A stretch of 64,000 nucleotides of DNA from Paenibacillus oceani (GTDB lineage Bacteria > Bacillota > Bacilli > Paenibacillales > NBRC-103111): the NCBI RefSeq assembly GCF_014705615.1, contig NZ_JACXJA010000016.1, positions 1-64,000 on the forward strand, in the 5' to 3' direction. Position 1 is the stretch's first letter. Each line of letters starts with the position of its first letter. The translations under genes and the position numbers were made by a program. Under the pieces are notes generated by a model. It saw nothing but the letters and a program-made list of their open reading frames with translations. It was not told where the DNA came from and made no database searches. Positions 52,966 to 61,488 of the stretch are shown here, piece after piece.

Positions 52966-53175
52966 CCTGCACCTCGTTTATTTATAAAGAATCGGTAAGG
53001 GAATCGTACAATCCCCATCATATCATACATATGATATCTGATCGTATGCTCATATGACAAAAGTTCGAAAAGTTGTCCATCCTTTGCAGAGGGAGAACCA
53101 GCCTGGTTTGGTATACTGGGAACGTATTCCCGGATTAATCGGGAAAAAGAATCGATGAGGAAGGAAAAAGCGAAG

Positions 53176-53727
53176 ATGAAACAAACGATGAGCCTATTCG
53201 TGCTGCTTGTCCTGCTGCTGATGCCGTCTGCCGTGTACGCTCACACCGGTCTCCAGTCGTCCTCTCCGGCGAACGGGACGACGGTCAGCGAGCCTCTGAA
53301 CGAAATCAGGATGGTGTTTAACACCGAGATCGGATCGCTAAGCTCGTTCGAGCTGCGTGCTGCCGACGGAACAAGCGTCAAAATCGCCGACCGCAAGGTG
53401 GACGGAGCCACGATGAGCGGCAAGCCGGAAGCGGGATTGGCCGACGGGGAGTATACCGTCGTATGGAAAATTGTAGGCAGAGACGGTCATCCGGTCGAAA
53501 ATAAATTCGCGTTTACGATGAAAGCGTCCGGACAAAATCAAGCCCAGCAGCCGCCGGCACAATCGCCTCAGTCTGCCGATCCGGTAAAGCAGCCGGCAAT
53601 GGCCGTACCTCCGGAGAAGGCGAACGGTCCCGTGTTGGTGATGGGAGCCGTAATCGTGCTTGTAGCGATCATCCTGATCGCTGTACTCGTTATTTTCAAG
53701 ATGAAAAAGGGGAGCGGACGGGCTTGA
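53176..53727 (+). CDS. CopC-domain copper-binding protein with C-terminal TM
   Basis: ATG 53176 follows AGGAAGG at good distance; ATG 53155 would lie before that site. The signal ends ...VYA and exposes an N-terminal His (HTGLQSSSPANG), the Cu-brace position of CopC. The domain (to about 115) includes VVWKIVGRDGHPVENKF with a second His ligand. A Gln/Pro linker and a TM helix (about 152-175) anchor it outside. It is divergent from the PCYCGC/CopD pair. Confidence 0.9.
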   Translation: MKQTMSLFVLLVLLLMPSAVYAHTGLQSSSPANGTTVSEPLNEIRMVFNTEIGSLSSFELRAADGTSVKIADRKVDGATMSGKPEAGLADGEYTVVWKIVGRDGHPVENKFAFTMKASGQNQAQQPPAQSPQSADPVKQPAMAVPPEKANGPVLVMGAVIVLVAIILIAVLVIFKMKKGSGRA

Positions 53728-53743
53728 GTCTGTCGGCTCCCGG

Positions 53744-53770
53744 CATTGCCGGCCGTCTTGTCCGGCAATG
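53744..53770 (+). terminator. Hairpin after copC
   Basis: CATTGCCGG/CCGGCAATG forms a 9-base stem with a 9-base loop. There is no T-tract, so termination is uncertain. Confidence 0.45.
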
Positions 53771-53781
53771 TATAAATACGT

Positions 53782-53834
53782 TTGACACGAAACCAAACGG
53801 TGTCGTATAATCAAATGCGAAACCAAAAGGTTTC
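53782..53834 (+). promoter_or_regulatory. Promoter with two GAAACC-N4-GGTTTC operators
   Basis: TTGACA (53782-53787) and TATAAT (53806-53811) are 18 bases apart. GAAACC-AAAC-GGTGTC (53789-53804) fills the spacer and the perfect GAAACC-AAAA-GGTTTC (53819-53834) lies just downstream. The centres are 30 bases apart, about three helical turns. Occupancy would block polymerase. The ArsR-type repressor in this operon is the natural candidate. Confidence 0.8.
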
Positions 53835-53899
53835 ACGTCGAGACGTCAAGTTTGTCTGATCCAAGCCAAATAAACGGTTTATTCAGGAGGAATTGAATA

Positions 53900-54325
53900 A
53901 TGAGTGATCTTACACCGGAATCCATCCCCGACATTCGCAAAACGCTGGTGCTGAACGCGCCGATCGCCAAAGTATGGGGCGCCGTGGCCACAGCCGAAGG
54001 AATCGCAGCCTGGTTTATGCCCAACGATTTTAAGCCGGAGATGGGGTGCGAATTTCATCTGGAGGCCGGTCCTTTCGGCCGTTCGCCATGCAAAGTGACG
54101 GAGATCGACCCGCCGAACCGGCTGACCTTCCATTGGGGCGAACAATGGTCGGTTACGTTCGAACTGGCCGAGCAAGGAGATAAAACCGAGTTCACGCTCA
54201 TTCACTCCGGATGGGATCTAAATAAAGTAACCGAATTCGGCGAAGCCCATACGATCGTGCGCGACCGGATGAACAACGGCTGGACGGGCATCGTACAAAA
54301 GCTTGGCGCTTACGTCGGGTCCTGA
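53900..54325 (+). CDS. SRPBCC/AHSA1-family protein
   Basis: The protein has 141 residues. It is a START-like helix-grip fold: KTLVLNAPIAKVWGAVATAE (about 14-33), AAWFMPNDFKPEMG, RLTFHWGEQWSVTFELAEQG and a C-terminal helix. Such proteins bind hydrophobic ligands in a cytosolic cavity and often pair with ArsR repressors, as here. AGGAGG precedes the ATG. The ligand is unknown. Confidence 0.88.
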   Translation: MSDLTPESIPDIRKTLVLNAPIAKVWGAVATAEGIAAWFMPNDFKPEMGCEFHLEAGPFGRSPCKVTEIDPPNRLTFHWGEQWSVTFELAEQGDKTEFTLIHSGWDLNKVTEFGEAHTIVRDRMNNGWTGIVQKLGAYVGS

Positions 54326-54326
54326 G

Positions 54327-54716
54327 ATGACCGGTACTTCGCCGAAGCATGATGTGTTCCATGCGATTGCCGATCCGACTCGGCGCAGACTGCTTCATTT
54401 GCTGGTAGATCGGGAGATGCCGGTCACCGTGATTAGCAGCCACTTTCCGATGTCCCGGACTGCGGTGTCGAAGCATCTGCGCATCTTGTCAGATGCCGGG
54501 CTCGTCAAGGAGAGGAAGGTCGGGCGGGAGACCCGCTACAGGCTGGAGCCCGAGCCGCTCCTTGAGCTGAAACGGTGGCTGGCCTTTTATGACCGGTTCT
54601 GGGATAACAGGCTATCCGTACTGAAACATCTGGTCGAAGCGGATGACGCGAACGAACCGGAAACTGCGGTAAAGCCGATCAAACCTCAGGCGATGGACCC
54701 GTTATCACTCGATTGA
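54327..54716 (+). CDS. ArsR-family transcriptional repressor
   Basis: ATG 54327 lies one base after the previous stop; an in-frame TTG at 54303 is the alternative. The roughly 129-residue protein has a winged helix (FHAIADPTRRRLLHLLVDRE, then MSRTAVSKHLRILSDAGLVK) and RKVGRETRYRLEPEPL. No metal-binding CxC motif is seen, so a non-metal signal is likely, as in SdpR-type repressors. It probably binds the paired operators upstream of the operon. Confidence 0.88.
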   Translation: MTGTSPKHDVFHAIADPTRRRLLHLLVDREMPVTVISSHFPMSRTAVSKHLRILSDAGLVKERKVGRETRYRLEPEPLLELKRWLAFYDRFWDNRLSVLKHLVEADDANEPETAVKPIKPQAMDPLSLD

Positions 54717-54735
54717 ACGGACAACTGGGAAAATT

Positions 54736-55272
54736 TCATTTGGCGCGCTTTATCCGTCTTCGGGTTATTCGTTTCCGGCAGCCGCATCCTGCCATAATGC
54801 CGGCAACGCCTTTCGCCAAATAGGGGGCGGGAGCGACCGGCTTTAATCCGGGCAGGCGAAACATCTCGATTATTTTGGGGACATCGTCATTAACCATTCT
54901 CCTCATGAAGCGGATCGGACGACCGAATTTGACGTAGTCGTAATCGGATTTATCTTTGTTGAGAAATTCATCCGGGAGCTCGCCGGGAGTGCTGTAGGCA
55001 AACAGCCTGCCGTTCCGTTCGCCGATCAAAATGAACGGGGAGCTGTCATAGCCTTGTCTGATCCATTCCTGGCGGGACATCTTAAATACGGAGATCGTCA
55101 ATACGTCGCCATACGTTTTACCGCGGTACTTAAAGAGAAAGCGAACGTCGTATTCGGTCTCCCCGCCGCTTCGCGATCGGTCGATAACGGTATACGGTCT
55201 CCACCAGTCCGGAACGCGAATCGTGAAGCCATACCGGGGATCTCTATACAAATAATGCAGTTTGGGTTTCAT
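54736..55272 (-). CDS. Hypothetical protein, about 178 residues
   Basis: ATG 55272 follows GGAGAAG; the frame is open to 55338 without a site. The protein is basic, lacks a signal peptide, and contains YRDPRYGFTIRVPDWWRPYT, a segment seen in proteins that wrap or bind the cell envelope, then beta-rich sequence and a Cys-Arg tail (GCGCRKRITRRR). No family is recognised. Confidence 0.6.
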   Translation of the reverse strand: MKPKLHYLYRDPRYGFTIRVPDWWRPYTVIDRSRSGGETEYDVRFLFKYRGKTYGDVLTISVFKMSRQEWIRQGYDSSPFILIGERNGRLFAYSTPGELPDEFLNKDKSDYDYVKFGRPIRFMRRMVNDDVPKIIEMFRLPGLKPVAPAPYLAKGVAGIMAGCGCRKRITRRRIKRAK

Positions 55273-55401
55273 CGAAGGTCTTCTCCTGTCTGTCCGACAA
55301 GCGGGCAAGCTCGTTCGGAGCTGGAATTGTTCTTCCAACAGGATATGCGGCAGCAGCGGATCGGTTCGTCGGCAGGAAGACCGGTGTGACCGCTGTGCGA
55401 A

Positions 55402-55450
55402 AAGAAGAGCTCTGATTCCGTCCGGGCAGGACGGAATCAGAGCTCTTCTT
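55402..55450 (-). terminator. Terminator of the khtTU operon
   Basis: A perfect 22-base stem starts AAGAAGAGCTCTGATTCCGT and has a 5-base loop. On the - strand it is followed by a T-rich run, just after the antiporter stop. Confidence 0.88.
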
Positions 55451-55478
55451 CGGTTTAACGTGGCGGAAAATGGCGGGA

Positions 55479-56702
55479 CTACCTGGTGTCTTTCTGTTTT
55501 TCCTTTTTCTCGCGTTTGAAGCGTGTTTTTAATTTTTGATACAGCAGGTAGATCGATTTCGATTCTTTCGTCAATAAAGGTCCTAATACAGCTAGTATTA
55601 GCACATATAATACGGCGAAGGATTGGATGGCCGGCATCAGTCCTCCGGCTTTTCCAATATTAGCCATTATAATCGAAAATTCACCCCGGGATACGAGCGT
55701 AAAGCCAACGTTCAGCGATGCGCGCGGGGAAACGCCGGATAGTCGTCCGGCAATCGCTCCTGCGAGCAGGTTGCCGATGATCGTCAGGACGACGGCGATT
55801 AACGCCATGCCGACTGCACCGCCCAGCGTTGCCGGCTCGATGGTCAGTCCGAATCCGAAGAAAAAGACGGCGCCGAAAAAATCGCGGAAAGGCAAAATGT
55901 GATGTTCGATCCGCTTCACATGGGCGGATTCTCCGAGCACCAGTCCGATCATCAACGCTCCGATCGCTTCGGCTACATGGAGCGTCTCCGAGAAGCCGGC
56001 CACGAGAAACAGCATCGTCATCACCATGAGCAGAAATAGCTCGGAGGATTGGATATTAAGCGCAATATCGAGATATTTGATCACTTTTCTTCCTATGATC
56101 AAAAAGACGACGATAAACAGGAGGGCGGATAAGGAGATCAGCACGACTCCGCCGAGTGAGGTCGCCCCGCTCAAGACCAGACCGGTCAGAATGGAAATAT
56201 GGACGGCGATGAACAAATCGTCAAACATGATCATGCCCATGATCAATTCCGTCTCCGGATTGGCCGTTCGCTTCAAATCAACGAGCACCTTGGCGACGAT
56301 GGCGGTGGAAGAGCTTGTCATAATCCCGCAGACGACCAGCGTTTCCTTCAGCGGCAAATCCATCATCCAGCCAAGCAGAAGGCCGGATACGAAGTTCAGC
56401 CCGACATAAAAGGAGCCGCCAACGAGAATCGCTTTGCCGGACTTGAGCAGCCGGGCGACGGAAAATTCAAGCCCCAAATAAAACAGCAAAAATAAAATGC
56501 CGAGACGCCCCATAAAATCGATAAACATCGAGCTCTCGATAAATCTCAGGTCGATAATCCAAAAATGCGGAGCGTGCGGGCCGACGGCCATCCCGACCAG
56601 AATATAAAAGGGGATGACGGAAAAGCGCAGCTTGGTGGATATGAATCCGACAAGTGTGATCAGGGCAACGGCAAGACCCACTTCGAAAATTAGCATATCC
56701 AT
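55479..56702 (-). CDS. khtU: CPA2-type K+/H+ antiporter (KhtU-like)
   Basis: The protein has 407 residues and about 12 TM helices of the Na+/H+-exchanger fold, with a short basic tail (KTRFKREKKEKQKD). Typical CPA2 motifs include FYLGLEFSVARL, CGIMTSSSTAIVAKVLVDL, IMGMIMFDDLFIAVH and FFFGFGLTIEP. It exports K+ in exchange for protons. Its partner gene lies three bases upstream. Confidence 0.9.
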   Translation of the reverse strand: MDMLIFEVGLAVALITLVGFISTKLRFSVIPFYILVGMAVGPHAPHFWIIDLRFIESSMFIDFMGRLGILFLLFYLGLEFSVARLLKSGKAILVGGSFYVGLNFVSGLLLGWMMDLPLKETLVVCGIMTSSSTAIVAKVLVDLKRTANPETELIMGMIMFDDLFIAVHISILTGLVLSGATSLGGVVLISLSALLFIVVFLIIGRKVIKYLDIALNIQSSELFLLMVMTMLFLVAGFSETLHVAEAIGALMIGLVLGESAHVKRIEHHILPFRDFFGAVFFFGFGLTIEPATLGGAVGMALIAVVLTIIGNLLAGAIAGRLSGVSPRASLNVGFTLVSRGEFSIIMANIGKAGGLMPAIQSFAVLYVLILAVLGPLLTKESKSIYLLYQKLKTRFKREKKEKQKDTR

Positions 56703-56705
56703 AAG

Positions 56706-57200
56706 TTACAAGCTCCCGTTCAATAGCAGCTGCTTAAGTTCCTTTAAATGCATCCGTTCCCCGGCTACGACCAAGGTCGATCCGGCTGCAAACATATACT
56801 CCGGCCCGGGATTCATACATTTTTGATGATTTTTCTCAATGACGGCGATGATCGTTGCCCCTGTTCTCCGCCGAATATCCAATTCCCCGATCCGCTTCCC
56901 GATACATAACGACAACGGTTCGATCCGCAGCCACTCGATCAGCAGTCCGTCCAGCATCATTTCCTGCGTTTCCAACTGCTTCGGCTTGTACGTGATGCCG
57001 GATAAGATCCCGGATACCGTCCGAGCTTCCTCGTCGTCGAGCGTAATCATCGACATGACCTCGTCGGGATCGTCCGGATTCAAATGGTACAGCTCACGGC
57101 GGTCGTCGTTATGAATGACGATTACAAGCTTGTCGCCGCTGCGGGTATCCACGCAAAATTTACGGCCAATGCCCGGCAAATCCGATTCTCTAATGTTCAA
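56706..57200 (-). CDS. khtT: Regulatory subunit of the K+/H+ antiporter (KhtT-like, TrkA-C)
   Basis: The protein has 164 residues. It begins MNIRESDLPGIGRKF, the N-terminus expected of KhtT, and ends in a TrkA-C (RCK-C) domain (about 85-160; IGELDIRRRTGATIIAVI, NPGPEYMFAAGSTLVVAGE). In B. subtilis this domain binds cyclic di-AMP and inactivates KhtU in potassium-poor or acidic conditions. The start is TTG at 57198-57200 behind AGGAGGGGC. Confidence 0.92.
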   Translation of the reverse strand: MNIRESDLPGIGRKFCVDTRSGDKLVIVIHNDDRRELYHLNPDDPDEVMSMITLDDEEARTVSGILSGITYKPKQLETQEMMLDGLLIEWLRIEPLSLCIGKRIGELDIRRRTGATIIAVIEKNHQKCMNPGPEYMFAAGSTLVVAGERMHLKELKQLLLNGSL

Positions 57201-57254
57201 GATGCGCCCCTCCTTTCCTGATTGCTGGAGAAGCGATACAACTCGTGACTAGAA

Positions 57255-57329
57255 CTATGGGTCATTGTACGAAACGCCTCCTATGCCAGTATTGAGAACC
57301 AGGACTGAACAATCGCTTAAGTACTCCAT
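57255..57329 (-). CDS. Possible 24-residue leader peptide upstream of khtT
   Basis: An ATG with a strong AAAGGAGGAG site (six-base spacing) opens a 24-codon frame: MEYLSDCSVLVLNTGIGG, then VSYNDP and stop TAG. It ends about 55 bases before khtT. It lies downstream of a hairpin (57361-57382). It may be a regulatory leader or a small peptide. Without homologues it cannot be told from chance, though the ribosome site is unusually good. Confidence 0.4.
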   Translation of the reverse strand: MEYLSDCSVLVLNTGIGGVSYNDP

Positions 57330-57360
57330 GTCAATCTCCTCCTTTGAAATGTTGTACGAA

Positions 57361-57382
57361 TAGACCTCCCGGAAGAGGTCTA
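57361..57382 (-). promoter_or_regulatory. Hairpin in the khtT leader
   Basis: TAGACCTC-CCGGAA-GAGGTCTA forms a perfect 8-base stem between the predicted promoter and the 24-codon ORF. No T-tract follows. Confidence 0.5.
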
Positions 57383-57440
57383 CTTCAAATCTTACCAGAC
57401 GACAGAAATAAGTCCAGTCTCTAGTCCCAGGTAATTTATG

Positions 57441-57474
57441 ATGTCACCAGAATGTAAGATGTCCCGGTTATAAT
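57441..57474 (+). promoter_or_regulatory. Activator-type promoter of the ABC-transporter operon
   Basis: TATAAT (57469-57474) has no recognisable -35 box. Instead, direct half-sites ATGTCA (57441-57446) and ATGTAA (57452-57457) are 11 bases apart, one helical turn, with a third ATGTCC at 57459. This is the layout of an OmpR-type activator site next to polymerase. The regulator at 60807 is the obvious candidate, as BceR is for bceAB. Confidence 0.6.
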
Positions 57475-57515
57475 CCGATTAGCAGGATCAAGCTAACGGA
57501 ATTGGAGATGACGGG

Positions 57516-58196
57516 ATGAGCATTTTAAAAACGATAGATATTAAGAAAGTTTACGGCAAAGACTCGAACCGGGTCGTCGCGCTGGACGGCGTTAGCCTGG
57601 AAGTCAAGGAAGGCGAATTCATTGCGATCGTCGGCTCTTCCGGCAGCGGCAAATCGACTTTGCTTCATATGCTGGGAGGCCTGGACAGAGCTACAAGCGG
57701 ACAGGTGTATGTCGATGGCAAGCCTATTTTCGATATGAATGACGACGAGCTGACGGTGTTCAGAAGAAGGAGAATCGGGTTTATATTTCAACAGTACAAT
57801 CTCGTTCCGATCTTAAACGTCTACGAGAATATCGTGCTGCCGATCGAGCTGGACGGCAACCGTGTCGACACTGCGTTCATCGAACAGCTTGTAAAGAGGC
57901 TGGGGCTGCAAGACAAGCTGCATCATCTGCCGAACCATCTGTCCGGCGGGCAGCAGCAGCGCGTTGCAATCGCCAGGGCGCTGGCGACGAAGCCGTCGAT
58001 CGTTCTGGCCGACGAGCCTACCGGAAATCTGGACACCCGGACAAGCCAGGAAGTGATCGGGCTGTTGAAAGTAACGAGCCGCAGCTATAATCAGACGATT
58101 GTGATGATCACGCACAATGAGGAAATCGCTCAGCTTGCCGACCGGATCATCCGGATCGAAGACGGTATCATCGTCGCCGGCGGTGAACGGCTATGA
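57516..58196 (+). CDS. ABC ATPase, BceA/MacB type
   Basis: The protein has 226 residues. Walker [10 protein letters not shown] (about 39-47), signature LSGGQQQR, Walker [13 protein letters not shown] and switch His in ITHNEE. This is the lipoprotein-release/antimicrobial-peptide branch. Its stop overlaps the permease ATG. It drives the FtsX-type permease downstream. Confidence 0.92.
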   Translation: MSILKTIDIKKVYGKDSNRVVALDGVSLEVKEGEFIAIVGSSGSGKSTLLHMLGGLDRATSGQVYVDGKPIFDMNDDELTVFRRRRIGFIFQQYNLVPILNVYENIVLPIELDGNRVDTAFIEQLVKRLGLQDKLHHLPNHLSGGQQQRVAIARALATKPSIVLADEPTGNLDTRTSQEVIGLLKVTSRSYNQTIVMITHNEEIAQLADRIIRIEDGIIVAGGERL

Positions 58197-60688
58197 TGTT
58201 CCCCAACTCGAATTCCAGCATCGTCAAACGACTGACGATCCGTTCCTTACAGCAAAACCGGCTCCGCAACCGGTTTGTATGGCTGGCGATAGTTCTTACG
58301 GCGTTTTTGGTTACCTCGGTATTCAGTATCGGAATGAGCTACGTCAAAACGATCGATAGGCAGCAGTTGAAGATGATGGGGACAAAAAGCCATGCCGCGC
58401 TTACGCTCCCGAGGGAGGATCAGATCGATAAGCTGAGGAAGCTCGATTATGTGGATGATGCAGGATTGTCCGCAAGTGTTGCACATGTGGTCAACACGCC
58501 CGAAATGGGCCATATATCCGTGAATCTGCATTGGTACGACAAGGCGGAATGGGAGAAGATGAGAAAACCTCTAGTCGATTCGTTCACCGGTACTTATCCG
58601 CAGAAAGTTAACGAAATACTAGTGCCAACCTGGATTCTGGAGAAGATGGGAATTCGGAATCCGCAGCTCGGGATGCCGATCGAGCTTGCTTACAGGACGA
58701 TACGGGGAACGGAACTGTCGGAGGAAATACAGAGCGGCTTCGTATTAAGCGGTTGGTATTCGGAGACGATGCATATCCGTTCGGGCAATATCGGGTCGAT
58801 GTTCGTCTCTGCTCCATTTGCCGAGTCGCTGGGCGCTTATCCCTGGACGACGGGCAGCGCCTCGATCGTTTTCAGCAGCGAGAAGCGAATTTCAACGTTA
58901 GCGGAAAGGCTGGAGCGGGATATCGGGCTGACCGGCGATCAGAAGGTTAAAGTCGTCCCGCTGTATGAGCGTGAAACGGAAGGCAGTCTGGCTACGGGTG
59001 CCGGGTTCGCCGGGCTGATCGGGTTCATCTTATTCAGCGGCTACCTGCTTATTTACAATGTGCTGTATATATCCGTATCCAAAGATACGAGGTTTTACGG
59101 GTTGTTAAAAACGATCGGAATGACGCCGAGGCAGATTCGTACAATCGTTACCGGTCAAGCTCATAGGCTCGCATGGACCGGAATACCAGCCGGAATGGCG
59201 CTTGGGGCCGTCACCTCGTTCGCAGCCGTACCGCTGGCGCTCGGCAGTCTGGACATGGAAGCCGGGGTGGAAGTGTCCTTTAGTCCGTTCATCTTCATAG
59301 GAACCGCCTTGTTTACTTGGCTGACGACAATGGCAAGCAGCATGAAACCGGCCGCGATCGCGGGCAGCATTTCGCCGATCGAAGCGGTGAAATATACCGG
59401 ATTAACAATGAATACGAAAGTGAAAAAAAGCACCGGCGGTTCGAAGCTGTACCGGATGGCGCTGCGCAACGTCTTCAGGGACAAGAAACGCGCGGCGGTT
59501 GTGTTCCTGTCGCTTTTCCTCGGACTAACTACGTTTTTGACCGTGAATTCGCTCGTCTTAAGTATGGATACGGACCATTTTCTGGCCAGCTACACGGAAA
59601 ACGATTTTGATCTGTACAACAATACGATGAGGATCGGCTACCCGGATGAAGTAAAGTCCGTAATCACGGAGGACAAGCTGAAGGACATCCAATCGATCGA
59701 AGGGATCCGTCAAATCAGAACAACGTACATGTCCAAGCTGGCGATCCGCTACGACCCGGGTGTGTTCGGCAAACATATCGACGCTTTTGTACAGAAAACC
59801 AAATCGGAACGGCCGAGCGACGAAGCTATCACCCAGAACGATTTGTTCCGTTCTCTGCTTATCGGGCTGGATACGGACTATGTAAGGGAGATGAATCAAA
59901 AGCTGGAGGAACCGATTGATATCGGGGCATTTGAGCGAGGGGAAGTCGCTTTGATCGGCGGTTCGCCGGAATATTACGAGACATGCAGTCCGGTCCAGTT
60001 CCGCCTGCCCGGGAATAACGCCGAAAGAACCGTACAGATCGGCGGGTTCGTCGACTGGATGTTTCAAGCTCCTTACGGCAGTCTGGCGCCGAATGTATAT
60101 GTCAGTCATCGGGCTTTCGAGCAAATGGTGGCCGATCCGCTCATTTACAAGCTGAACATTCAAGCCGATCCCGCCAAGCATCCGCAAATCGCGGATCGTC
60201 TCAAGGCGATTATTGACGGAGATCACGCCTGGTATATGGAATCGAGAATGGAACAGGCGGAGGATCTGAAAGCGGGCAAGCAGATGCTTTATATACTCGG
60301 CGGCGGTATTACGGTGATATTAGCTTTTATCGGCATACTCAACTTTATGAATACGATGCTGACGGGAATAACGGTCCGGCAGCAGGAGCTGACGGTTATG
60401 GAAAGTATCGGGATGAGCAAGAAGCAGTTGAGAACGATCCTGCTCTACGAAGGAGTCTGGTATGCCGTTTTGACGGCTCTGCTCCTCTCGACGCTCGGGA
60501 CGTTGATCAGCTACGGAGCTTATCGGTTGTTCCGGATCGAAGCGACGTATGCGGTATATACATTTCCGTTCGTACCGCTCCTAGTATCGCTAATGCTTGT
60601 TTTTGCGGTATGTCTGGTTGTTCCACTCGTTTTCTATCGAATATTGAAAACAAAAACGATCGTGGAGCGGTTAAGAGAAGCGGCCTGA
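58193..60688 (+). CDS. FtsX-type ABC permease, 831 residues
   Basis: Two FtsX domains are visible: TM helices at about 22-42 and 260-400, then about 430-450 and 700-825. Between them are extracellular stretches (about 50-255 and 455-695). The second motif region reads ILNFMNTMLTGITVRQQELT and MESIGMSKKQLRTILLYEG. It belongs with permeases that remove peptide antibiotics or move lipoproteins rather than import nutrients. It is longer than BceB (about 650 residues). Confidence 0.85.
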   Translation: MMFPNSNSSIVKRLTIRSLQQNRLRNRFVWLAIVLTAFLVTSVFSIGMSYVKTIDRQQLKMMGTKSHAALTLPREDQIDKLRKLDYVDDAGLSASVAHVVNTPEMGHISVNLHWYDKAEWEKMRKPLVDSFTGTYPQKVNEILVPTWILEKMGIRNPQLGMPIELAYRTIRGTELSEEIQSGFVLSGWYSETMHIRSGNIGSMFVSAPFAESLGAYPWTTGSASIVFSSEKRISTLAERLERDIGLTGDQKVKVVPLYERETEGSLATGAGFAGLIGFILFSGYLLIYNVLYISVSKDTRFYGLLKTIGMTPRQIRTIVTGQAHRLAWTGIPAGMALGAVTSFAAVPLALGSLDMEAGVEVSFSPFIFIGTALFTWLTTMASSMKPAAIAGSISPIEAVKYTGLTMNTKVKKSTGGSKLYRMALRNVFRDKKRAAVVFLSLFLGLTTFLTVNSLVLSMDTDHFLASYTENDFDLYNNTMRIGYPDEVKSVITEDKLKDIQSIEGIRQIRTTYMSKLAIRYDPGVFGKHIDAFVQKTKSERPSDEAITQNDLFRSLLIGLDTDYVREMNQKLEEPIDIGAFERGEVALIGGSPEYYETCSPVQFRLPGNNAERTVQIGGFVDWMFQAPYGSLAPNVYVSHRAFEQMVADPLIYKLNIQADPAKHPQIADRLKAIIDGDHAWYMESRMEQAEDLKAGKQMLYILGGGITVILAFIGILNFMNTMLTGITVRQQELTVMESIGMSKKQLRTILLYEGVWYAVLTALLLSTLGTLISYGAYRLFRIEATYAVYTFPFVPLLVSLMLVFAVCLVVPLVFYRILKTKTIVERLREAA

Positions 60689-60696
60689 CCACGGGC

Positions 60697-60728
60697 AAGA
60701 GATGAGGTATCCCGGCGTACCTCTCTTT
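60697..60728 (+). terminator. Terminator after the permease gene
   Basis: AAGAGATGAGGTA/TACCTCTCTT forms a stem with one bulge, then TTTGGTT. A TATAAT box at 60776-60781 follows, so the two-component genes probably have their own promoter. Confidence 0.65.
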
Positions 60729-60806
60729 GGTTATGTCTGCAGCCGGACCGATTAGACGATGCAGGTATTAATACTTATAATGGAAGTATAGGAAGGGGAA
60801 AAAGGG

Positions 60807-61484
60807 ATGACCCGAATTCTCATAGTGGAAGACGACAAACTGCTGAACGAAGGATTAACCTTTGCGCTCGGCAAGCAGCATTACGACGTAATCGGCGCGT
60901 TCAGCTATGACGAAGGGTTGTCCGCCTTTCGGAAGTTTTCCCCGGATCTCCTTATCCTGGACATTAATCTGCCAGACCGGAAGGGGACCGAGCTGTGCCT
61001 GGCGATCCGGCAAACCTCTCAAGTTCCGATCGTCTTCTTGACGGCGAATGACAGCGAGCGGGATATTGTCGAAGGGTTCGAGCTGGGAGCCGACGATTAT
61101 GTGTCGAAGCCGTTCAGTATGGCGGTACTGTGTCAGCATGTCAAAGCGATATTGCGGCGAAGCGGTAAAGATGGCGCGGACGACACGTTTACCGACCGAG
61201 ATATTGCGGTGCATTATGCCAGGATGAAGGTGTACAAACGAGGCAGGGAAGTGAAGCTGACGGCCAACGAATTCAAGCTGCTTGCGATTTTGACCCGGCA
61301 TAACGGACAGGTGCTTACCCGGCAAATCATTCTGGAAAAGCTGTGGGATTTGGACGGCAACTTCGTCGATGAAAATACGCTGAGCGTGAACATCAAAAGG
61401 CTGCGGGACAAGCTGGAGGACGACGTCAAAAACCCGGATTATATCAAAACCGTATTCGGCATCGGTTACACGTGGGGAGAATAG
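60807..61484 (+). CDS. OmpR-family response regulator
   Basis: The protein has 225 residues. The receiver has EDD at 8-10, phospho-acceptor Asp52 (LILDINLPDRKG) and Lys in SKPFSMAVL. The winged helix (about 128-225) ends in VFGIGYTWGE. GGAAGGGG precedes the ATG. Together with the kinase four bases downstream and the ABC genes upstream it forms a resistance-type sensing module. Confidence 0.93.
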   Translation: MTRILIVEDDKLLNEGLTFALGKQHYDVIGAFSYDEGLSAFRKFSPDLLILDINLPDRKGTELCLAIRQTSQVPIVFLTANDSERDIVEGFELGADDYVSKPFSMAVLCQHVKAILRRSGKDGADDTFTDRDIAVHYARMKVYKRGREVKLTANEFKLLAILTRHNGQVLTRQIILEKLWDLDGNFVDENTLSVNIKRLRDKLEDDVKNPDYIKTVFGIGYTWGE

Positions 61485-61488
61485 CCGG

